A stretch of DNA of 20,004 nucleotides from Pseudomonadota bacterium. GTDB taxonomy: Bacteria; Pseudomonadota; Alphaproteobacteria; Rhizobiales; Rhizobiaceae. Shown here in pieces: positions 15,343-20,004 of the stretch. Below the pieces are notes generated by a model that saw only the letters and a program-made list of their open reading frames with translations, had not been told where the DNA came from and searched no databases. Every line of letters begins with the position of its first letter. Within the stretch, counting starts at the first letter, position 1. The position numbers were made by a program, and so were the translations under genes. The DNA lies in assembly GCA_023399635.1 (NCBI GenBank), contig JAEWOP010000207.1, positions 1 to 20,004 of the forward strand, given 5' to 3'.

Positions 15343-15792
15343 ATGGCTCTTTATGAACACGTATTCCTTGCCCGGCAGGATATTTCCGCTCAGCAGGTTG
15401 ATGCCCTCGTAGAACAGTACAAGGGTGTTATCGAAGCGAATGGCGGCAAGGTCGGGCGCGTAGAGAACTGGGGCCTCAAGTCCCTGACATACCGCATGAA
15501 CAAGAACCGCAAGGCTCACTACGCCCTGATGGACATCGACGCACCGGCAGCTGCCGTGCACGAGATGGAACGCCAGATGCGCATCAACGAAGACATTCTT
15601 CGCTACATGACGATTTCCGTCGAGAAGCACGAAGAAGGTCCGTCTGCGATGATGCAGAAGCGCGACCGTGACGACCGTCCGCGTCGCGATGGCGACCGTC
15701 CGAGCTTCGGCGATCGCGATCGTGGACCACGTCCAGACCGTGGCCCGCGTGAAGGTGGCTTCGAGCGCCGTCCGCGCGAAGACCGTGCGTAA
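15343..15792 (+). CDS. rpsF: 30S ribosomal protein bS6
   Basis: bS6 binds the central domain of 16S rRNA together with bS18, on the platform of the small subunit. The 149-residue protein starts with MALYEHVFLARQDIS and shows the RRM-like bS6 fold (to about residue 100), with GGKVGRVENWGLKSLTYRMN, KAHYALMDID and RINEDILRYMTI all characteristic. Residues 103-149 form a repetitive tail of Arg, Asp, Pro and Gly (runs such as KRDRDDRPRRDGDRP and RDRGPRPDRGPREGG), which is typical of alphaproteobacteria and absent from the shorter core proteins. It is first in the operon with rpsR, the DUF2232 gene and rplI. A long structured leader precedes it, and AAGGCAAAG is the likely ribosome-binding site. 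Confidence 0.98.
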   Translation: MALYEHVFLARQDISAQQVDALVEQYKGVIEANGGKVGRVENWGLKSLTYRMNKNRKAHYALMDIDAPAAAVHEMERQMRINEDILRYMTISVEKHEEGPSAMMQKRDRDDRPRRDGDRPSFGDRDRGPRPDRGPREGGFERRPREDRA

Positions 15793-15814
15793 TCGAGCCT
15801 AAGGAGAAAACACC

Positions 15815-16063
15815 ATGGCTGACATTTCCTCTGCTCCGGCACGCCGTCCGTTCCATCGCCGCCGCAAGACCTGCCCCTTCTCGGGCGCCAATGCACCGCG
15901 GATCGACTACAAGGACGTTCGCCTCCTGCAGCGCTACATTTCCGAGCGTGGCAAGATCGTTCCGTCGCGTATCACCGCAGTTTCCCAGAAGAAGCAGCGC
16001 GAACTGGCTCAAGCCATCAAGCGCGCCCGCTTCCTCGGCCTGCTGCCTTACGTCGTAGCATAA
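15815..16063 (+). CDS. rpsR: 30S ribosomal protein bS18
   Basis: bS18 forms a heterodimer with bS6 and binds the 16S rRNA platform near the mRNA exit. The basic 82-residue protein contains RRPFHRRRKTCPFSGANAP, then IDYKDVRLLQRYISERGKI and PSRITAVSQKKQRELAQAI, the invariant core of the family. A single Cys lies in KTCPF. The start has a strong AAGGAG about ten bases upstream, 22 bases after the rpsF stop. A tall stem-loop follows it, which may adjust expression of the genes downstream. Confidence 0.98.
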   Translation: MADISSAPARRPFHRRRKTCPFSGANAPRIDYKDVRLLQRYISERGKIVPSRITAVSQKKQRELAQAIKRARFLGLLPYVVA

Positions 16064-16071
16064 TGATAAAC

Positions 16072-16102
16072 CGAGGCTCGCCGACAGGTTCGGCGGGCCT
16101 CG
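16072..16102 (+). terminator. 13-bp stem-loop after rpsR
   Basis: CGAGGCTCGCCGA (16072-16084) pairs with TCGGCGGGCCTCG (16090-16102), with one T-G pair, over a 5-base loop. It begins nine bases after the stop codon. TCCCTTCC follows instead of a T run, so partial termination or 3' end protection after rpsF-rpsR is more likely than full termination. The DUF2232 and rplI genes lie beyond it on the same strand. Confidence 0.5.
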
Positions 16103-16138
16103 TCCCTTCCGCGATGGGCGCGGATCGGAAGATCTGAA

Positions 16139-16187
16139 ATCCCATGTTGGGGATGGAGATGCCTGAGGCCATTCAGGCGTGATCCCC
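16139..16187 (+). promoter_or_regulatory. Alternative hairpins and a 7-codon mini-ORF ahead of the DUF2232 gene
   Basis: GGGGAT (16149-16154) pairs with ATCCCC (16182-16187) and encloses a second stem, GCCTGA/TCAGGC (16161-16166 and 16173-16178). The same GGGAT (16150-16154) can pair instead with ATCCC (16139-16143), so the two folds exclude each other. An ATG at 16159, five bases after GGGGA, opens a 7-codon frame (MPEAIQA) ending at TGA 16180-16182. A regulatory role is inference. Confidence 0.3.
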
Positions 16188-16197
16188 TAACTGCTCC

Positions 16198-17187
16198 ATG
16201 CAGGACAGCGAGACCGTGTTGATACCGAAACAGACAGTGCTGCCGATCGGCATTCTTGCCGGCGTTGTCGCCACCCTTCTGGTGCTGGTGGCCATGTCTC
16301 AGCCGGCACTTGCCTCCGTTCTATATGCCGCGTCCGCCCTTCCTATCCTGATTGCCGGCCTTGGCTGGGGCAACCGCACCGCCGTTGTGGCAATCGTCAC
16401 CGCCGCTGCGCTGGGTGCGCTTCTCGTATCACTGCCATTTGCACTGACGATGGCAGTTTTCACGCTCATTCCGGCCGGATGGCTGTCGCATCTGGCCAAT
16501 CTGGCACGTCCAGCCTCGGAAATCGGCGGGCCGGACGATCTTCTTGCCTGGTACCCGCTGTCCGACATCCTGCTGCATCTGTGCGGCCTGGTGACGCTTG
16601 CCGTCATCGCACTTGGCGTGGTGATCGGCTACGGCCCGGACCTGACCAACGAGATGGTCGACATGATGACGGCTGCCTTGCAGGGACAGGATCCTTCGCT
16701 CGCGGCCGATCCGGCAACACTTGCGCAGACGAAATCCATGTTCGTGCTGATGCTGCCGATGATCCAGGGCGGTCTTTGGGTCCTGTTGCTGTTTACGGCG
16801 TACTACCTCGCGTCCCGGCTCGTTTCGCGTTCAGCCCGGGCGCTGCGTCCGCGCGAAGACATGCCGTCGGCGCTCCGGATGAACCGGAATGCGATCTTCA
16901 TCTTTCTTGCCGGAATTCTGCTGACTTTCTTCGGCGGCGTGCCGGCGATGATCGGCGCAACCATCTGCGGCACGTTCGGCGCCGGATTCCTGATGGCGGG
17001 CTTTGCCGCACTTCACTTCCGCAGCAAAGGTAAGGATTGGCGCCTGCCGGTGCTGGTGCTTGCCTATATTTCTTCCGTCATGCTTTTGCCGACGCTGTTC
17101 ATCCTCGTGCTCGGCCTTGCCGATACACGGCGGACAATCGCGCTGACGCCGGCACGAGACAAACCTCAATCCAACGAAACCAACTAA
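16198..17187 (+). CDS. DUF2232 family membrane protein
   Basis: A 329-residue polytopic membrane protein, with about eight to nine hydrophobic segments (for example PIGILAGVVATLLVLVAM near the N-terminus, LCGLVTLAVIALGVVIGYG in the middle, AIFIFLAGILLTFFGGVPAM and VLVLAYISSVMLLPTLFIL near the C-terminus). Its place between rpsR and rplI is typical of DUF2232 proteins in alphaproteobacteria. The family is related in pattern to YybS, which sits next to rplI in Bacillus; its function is not known. The start at 16198 lacks a visible ribosome-binding site. An upstream ATG in the same frame (16159) has one but is cut off by an in-frame TGA (16180). The gene ends 23 bases before rplI, so it is co-transcribed with the ribosomal genes. 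Confidence 0.8.
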   Translation: MQDSETVLIPKQTVLPIGILAGVVATLLVLVAMSQPALASVLYAASALPILIAGLGWGNRTAVVAIVTAAALGALLVSLPFALTMAVFTLIPAGWLSHLANLARPASEIGGPDDLLAWYPLSDILLHLCGLVTLAVIALGVVIGYGPDLTNEMVDMMTAALQGQDPSLAADPATLAQTKSMFVLMLPMIQGGLWVLLLFTAYYLASRLVSRSARALRPREDMPSALRMNRNAIFIFLAGILLTFFGGVPAMIGATICGTFGAGFLMAGFAALHFRSKGKDWRLPVLVLAYISSVMLLPTLFILVLGLADTRRTIALTPARDKPQSNETN

Positions 17188-17210
17188 CTCAACTTCGAAA
17201 GGACAACTCC

Positions 17211-17786
17211 ATGGACGTTATTCTCCTTGAACGGATTGCCCGGCTCGGCCAGATGGGCGAGACCGTAAAGGTCCGCGATGGCTATGCCCGCAACTTCCTT
17301 CTGCCGCAGGGCAAGGCGCTGCGCGCCAACGAAGCCAACAAGAAGCGCTTCGAAGCCGAACGCTCCACCCTTGAAGCACGTAACCTCGAGCGCAAGGGCG
17401 AAGCACAGAAGGTTGCCGACGCTCTGGAAGGCAAGACCTTCATCATGGTTCGTTCCGCCGGTGAGACTGGCCAGCTTTATGGTTCAGTTGCCGCCCGCGA
17501 CATCATCGAGGCGCTCGCTGCCGAAGGCTTCAACATCGGCCGCAACCAGGTCGACCTCAGCCTGCCGATCAAGACAATCGGCCTGCACAAGGTCACCCTG
17601 CTTCTGCATGCAGAAGTCGAAAAGGAAATCGAGATCAACGTTGCACGTACGGCCGAAGAAGCCGAGCGTCAGGCACAGGGCGAAAGCCTCACCTCGGCTG
17701 ACGCCATCTACGGCGTCGACGAAGATGCACTCCGTCCGGAAGACTTCTTCGATCCGGACGCTGACCGCGACGCGGACGAAGAATAA
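17211..17786 (+). CDS. rplI: 50S ribosomal protein bL9
   Basis: bL9 binds 23S rRNA domain V near the L1 stalk and reaches out from the ribosome by a long helix; it helps reading-frame fidelity. The 191-residue protein has the N-terminal signature MDVILLERIARLGQMGETVK and GYARNFLLPQGKA (about 25-37), the connecting helix NEANKKRFEAERSTLEARN, and the C-terminal domain with LYGSVAARDIIEAL and IKTIGLHKVTLLLHAEV. Residues from about 160 on form an acidic tail (EDALRPEDFFDPDADRDADEE), longer than in E. coli bL9 (149 aa). The ATG at 17211 has AAAGGA seven bases upstream; a longer open frame upstream is spurious. A very strong terminator follows. Confidence 0.97.
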   Translation: MDVILLERIARLGQMGETVKVRDGYARNFLLPQGKALRANEANKKRFEAERSTLEARNLERKGEAQKVADALEGKTFIMVRSAGETGQLYGSVAARDIIEALAAEGFNIGRNQVDLSLPIKTIGLHKVTLLLHAEVEKEIEINVARTAEEAERQAQGESLTSADAIYGVDEDALRPEDFFDPDADRDADEE

Positions 17787-17810
17787 GCTTCTACAGTCAG
17801 TCTGAGATCA

Positions 17811-17843
17811 AAAGACCCCCGGCGGTATCCGCCGGGGGTCTTT
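17811..17843. terminator. Strong bidirectional intrinsic terminator between rplI and ugpC
   Basis: AAAGACCCCCGGCGG (17811-17825) and CCGCCGGGGGTCTTT (17829-17843) are perfect complements around the 3-base loop TAT, a 15-bp stem ending in A/T tracts on both sides. It lies between the convergent rplI and ugpC stops and can end transcription from either strand. Confidence 0.93.
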
Positions 17844-17875
17844 CTATATGACATGGGTACTTTGGCCAGGAGCGA

Positions 17876-18928
17876 TCAAGCCAGCCGCTGGCCAGCGGCG
17901 TCGAACATGTGAATGTTGGCTTGGGCCGCAGCGATACGGATCGTTTCCCCGATACCAATCTGCGAGCGGCCGGCTACGCGAAAGACAATCGAGCTGCCAT
18001 CTGCGAGCGACGCGTGGACGTAGCTCTCGGCACCGACCAGTTCAACCGCATCGACCTTCACCTCGCCGGCGAAATCCGAAGGCGCATTCTCGTCGGCGAT
18101 GACGATGTCTTCAGGGCGGATGCCGACGGTATCCACGTGCGCAGCCACTCCCGACGTGTTGGAGAGCGACCAGCCGCTCCCCTCCACCGCCTTGCGCTTC
18201 AGGAGGTTCATCGAAGGCGAGCCTATGAAGGTCGCAACGAAGGTCGAGGCCGGACGCTCGTAGAGCTCGATGGGTGTTCCGACCTGTTCGATCTTTCCGC
18301 CATTCAACACAACGAGACGATCGGCCAGCGTCATCGCTTCCATCTGGTCATGGGTGACATAGACGCTGGTGGTCGCGAGCGACCGCTGCAGGCGGCGAAT
18401 CTCGACGCGCATCTGAACGCGCAGCTTGGCGTCGAGATTCGACAACGGCTCATCGAACAGGAAGGCTGCAGGCTTGCGCACGATTGCGCGTCCCATGGCG
18501 ACGCGCTGGCGCTGGCCACCGGACAGCTGGCGTGGCTTGCGCTCAAGATATTGCTCGATCTCCAGCGCCCTCGCCGCCTCGGTGATCCGGCGATCGATCT
18601 CGTCCTTTGGCGTGTTACGGTTCTTCAGCCCGTAGGCGAGGTTCTGCCTGACCGTCATGTGCGGATAGAGCGCGTAGTTCTGGAACACCATGGCGATATC
18701 ACGCTCAGACGGCTCCAGCTGGTTCACCACGCGGTCGCCGATAACAATCTCGCCCGACGAGATGCTTTCCAGGCCGGCGATCATCCGCAGCAGCGTTGAC
18801 TTGCCGCAGCCGGACGGGCCGACAAGGACGATCATCTCGCCGTCTTCGATCTTCAGCGAGACGCCCTTGATCGCCTCGATGTTGCCGCCATAGACCTTGC
18901 GGACATCCTTCAGTTCAATTCCGGCCAT
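17876..18928 (-). CDS. ugpC: sn-glycerol-3-phosphate ABC transporter ATP-binding protein UgpC
   Basis: The ATPase of a CUT1-type ABC importer. The 350-residue protein carries Walker A GPSGCGKST (37-45), Q-loop FQNYALYPH (Q83), signature LSGGQ (135-139), Walker B FLFDE (156-160), D-loop SNLD (163-166) and switch H193. A C-terminal TOBE/MalK-type regulatory domain follows (about 235-350, with VGIRPEDIV). Such ATPases are shared or similar across sugar, maltose and glycerol-phosphate systems, so the substrate rests on the partner genes, which look like UgpE and UgpA. Its ATG overlaps the ugpE stop by one base (TAATG), showing translational coupling. It is the last gene of its unit and is followed by the bidirectional terminator. 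Confidence 0.9.
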   Translation of the reverse strand: MAGIELKDVRKVYGGNIEAIKGVSLKIEDGEMIVLVGPSGCGKSTLLRMIAGLESISSGEIVIGDRVVNQLEPSERDIAMVFQNYALYPHMTVRQNLAYGLKNRNTPKDEIDRRITEAARALEIEQYLERKPRQLSGGQRQRVAMGRAIVRKPAAFLFDEPLSNLDAKLRVQMRVEIRRLQRSLATTSVYVTHDQMEAMTLADRLVVLNGGKIEQVGTPIELYERPASTFVATFIGSPSMNLLKRKAVEGSGWSLSNTSGVAAHVDTVGIRPEDIVIADENAPSDFAGEVKVDAVELVGAESYVHASLADGSSIVFRVAGRSQIGIGETIRIAAAQANIHMFDAAGQRLA

Positions 18929-19776
18929 TACTTTTCAGTCTCCACAAGACCCTTGACGAACCAGCGCTGCATCAGAACCACCACCAGCACAGGCGGGATG
19001 ATGGCGAGCACCGCGGTTACCATGACGTAGTTCCACGGGGTGGACGCGTCGGTGAAATCGACCATGCGCCGCAGCCCGATGATGATCGTGTTCATCTTCG
19101 CGTCGTTGGTCACGAGAAGCGGCCAGAGATACTGAGTCCAGCCGTAGATGAAGAGGATCACGAAGAGTGCCGCGATATTGGTCTTCGAGAGAGGAAGCAG
19201 GATGTCCTTCATGAAGCGGAAGGGCCCCGCATTGTCGATGCGGGCGGCTTCCACCATCTCGCCAGGAATCGTCAGGAAGAACTGACGGAACAGGAAGGTA
19301 GCCGTGGCTGAGGCCATCAACGGCAGCGTCAGGCCTGCATAGGTATCCAGGAGCCCGAGATCGACGATCACCTTGTAGGTCGGCAGGATGCGCACCTCCA
19401 CCGGCAGCATCAGGGTGATGAAGATCATCCAGAAGAAGCCCATGCGGAAGGGGAAGCGGAAGAAGACGATCGCAAAGGCGGACAGGAAGGAGATGACGAT
19501 CTTTCCGATCGCGATCGCCATTGCCACCACGAAAGTGTTGAACAGCAACCGCTCCAGGCTGACACCAACGACCTGTTCCAGACCGCCGGACATGGCGCCG
19601 GTATAGTTCTCCACGAACTGGTCGCCGGGCAGCAGCGACATCGGCGGACGGATGATGTCCACCGACGTCATCGTTGAGGCGACGAAGGTGTAGTAGATCG
19701 GAAATGCGACGATGATGATGCCGATGACGAGCATCAGATGGGCCATCAGCCTCGCGACAGGGCGGTTCTCGATCAT
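18928..19776 (-). CDS. ugpE: sn-glycerol-3-phosphate ABC transporter permease UgpE
   Basis: One of the two membrane subunits of the Ugp importer, MalG family. The 282-residue protein has six hydrophobic helices, the first in LMLVIGIIIVAFPIYYTFVA (15-34). The EAA loop that contacts the ATPase reads EMVEAARIDNAGPFRFMKDI (173-192) and is well kept. IRPPMSLLPGDQFVENY and TLMLPVEVRILPTYKVI are typical of UgpE. Its C-terminal WFVKGLVETEK matches MalG-type permeases, which end in a short cytoplasmic tail. GAGG stands eight bases before the start. It begins 9 bases after ugpA and overlaps ugpC by one base. In E. coli the system is induced by phosphate starvation; no Pho box can be seen here because the operon start lies outside. 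Confidence 0.93.
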   Translation of the reverse strand: MIENRPVARLMAHLMLVIGIIIVAFPIYYTFVASTMTSVDIIRPPMSLLPGDQFVENYTGAMSGGLEQVVGVSLERLLFNTFVVAMAIAIGKIVISFLSAFAIVFFRFPFRMGFFWMIFITLMLPVEVRILPTYKVIVDLGLLDTYAGLTLPLMASATATFLFRQFFLTIPGEMVEAARIDNAGPFRFMKDILLPLSKTNIAALFVILFIYGWTQYLWPLLVTNDAKMNTIIIGLRRMVDFTDASTPWNYVMVTAVLAIIPPVLVVVLMQRWFVKGLVETEK

Positions 19777-19785
19777 GCGCGAGCC

Positions 19786-20004
19786 TCAACCATAATGCAC
19801 TTTTTTCTCGACGAAGCGGAATTGGAAGGCCGTCAGAGCGATCACGATCACCATCAGGACGACGGACTGTGCGGCCGAGGAGCCTAGATTCAGGTTCACG
19901 AAGCCGTCGTTATAGACCTTGTAGACGAGCGTTTCCGTCGCCTTTGCAGGTCCGCCTCCCGTCACTGCATGGATGATGCCGAAGGTGTCGAAGAAGGCGT
20001 AGAC
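19786..20004 (-). CDS. ugpA: sn-glycerol-3-phosphate ABC transporter permease UgpA, C-terminal part
   Basis: The minus strand is open from the right edge to TGA at 19788-19786, giving 72 residues that continue beyond the window. They read VYAFFDTFGIIHAVTGGGPA at the edge, then KATETLVYKVYNDGF, one hydrophobic helix (SVVLMVIVIALTAFQF) and a short tail ending RFVEKKVHYG. The FDTFGII...GGP pattern and the F-R-F-V-E-K-K end are typical of UgpA, the MalF-type permease that pairs with UgpE. The stop lies 9 bases before the ugpE start. ugpB, the periplasmic binding protein, would be expected upstream, outside the window. Confidence 0.9.
   Translation of the reverse strand, partial: VYAFFDTFGIIHAVTGGGPAKATETLVYKVYNDGFVNLNLGSSAAQSVVLMVIVIALTAFQFRFVEKKVHYG

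Noticed and set aside
15670..15780. Repeats in the 3' end of rpsF as a mobile or CRISPR-like repeat
   Set aside because: The repetition follows the codons of an Arg/Asp-rich protein tail and has no regular unit or spacer.
17037..17210. An N-terminal extension of rplI of 58 residues
   Set aside because: It overlaps the DUF2232 coding region; the bL9 signature begins at 17211 with a good ribosome-binding site.

Overview
The window looks like chromosomal DNA of an alphaproteobacterium of the order Hyphomicrobiales, in the Rhizobium / Sinorhizobium / Agrobacterium range. The reasons are GC-rich codon use, protein sequences typical of rhizobia (FabG, FabF, MltG, a bS6 with an Arg/Asp-rich tail) and a gene order I associate with rhizobia. 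The genus cannot be fixed from sequence alone. About 93% is coding. I see no insertion sequence, phage gene, CRISPR array, tRNA or rRNA.

Region 1 (1-4524, + strand) is an envelope and cofactor operon: the 3' part of lptD (LPS insertion into the outer membrane), a SurA-like periplasmic chaperone, pdxA (vitamin B6 synthesis) and rsmA/ksgA (16S rRNA dimethylation). The last three genes are tightly spaced, and pdxA/rsmA overlap by one base.

Region 2 (4646-11119, - strand) reads right to left: fabD, fabG, acpP, fabF, mltG, yicC, gmk. It joins the type II fatty-acid synthesis core (malonyl transfer, ketoreduction, carrier protein, condensation) to a peptidoglycan transglycosylase, a YicC-family RNase and guanylate kinase. 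Stem-loops follow fabG, acpP and fabF, so it is probably several transcription units. The 271-base gap upstream of acpP is rich in inverted repeats.

Region 3 (11120-15342) looks like an accessory insert between core genes. It holds an Nramp-like transporter lacking the canonical metal-site motifs, a Tas-like aldo-keto reductase, a short remnant that resembles the C-terminus of a CcdA-type protein, and a Ca2+/Na+ antiporter of the YrbG type. It ends in a 315-base promoter and leader region before rpsF.

Region 4 (15343-17786, + strand) is the small ribosomal operon rpsF - rpsR - DUF2232 membrane protein - rplI. It is closed by a 15-bp perfect hairpin with T tracts on both sides, which can serve both strands.

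Region 5 (17876-20004, - strand) holds the ugpC, ugpE and ugpA (partial) genes of an sn-glycerol-3-phosphate-type ABC importer; ugpB is presumably beyond the right edge.

Most of the window is ordinary core genome, and I found no convincing wholly new multi-gene system. The points most worth a second look are the motif-divergent Nramp protein, the ccdA-like remnant, the mini-ORF and alternative hairpins ahead of the DUF2232 gene, a bulged hairpin in the rpsF leader, and the palindromes upstream of acpP and fabD.
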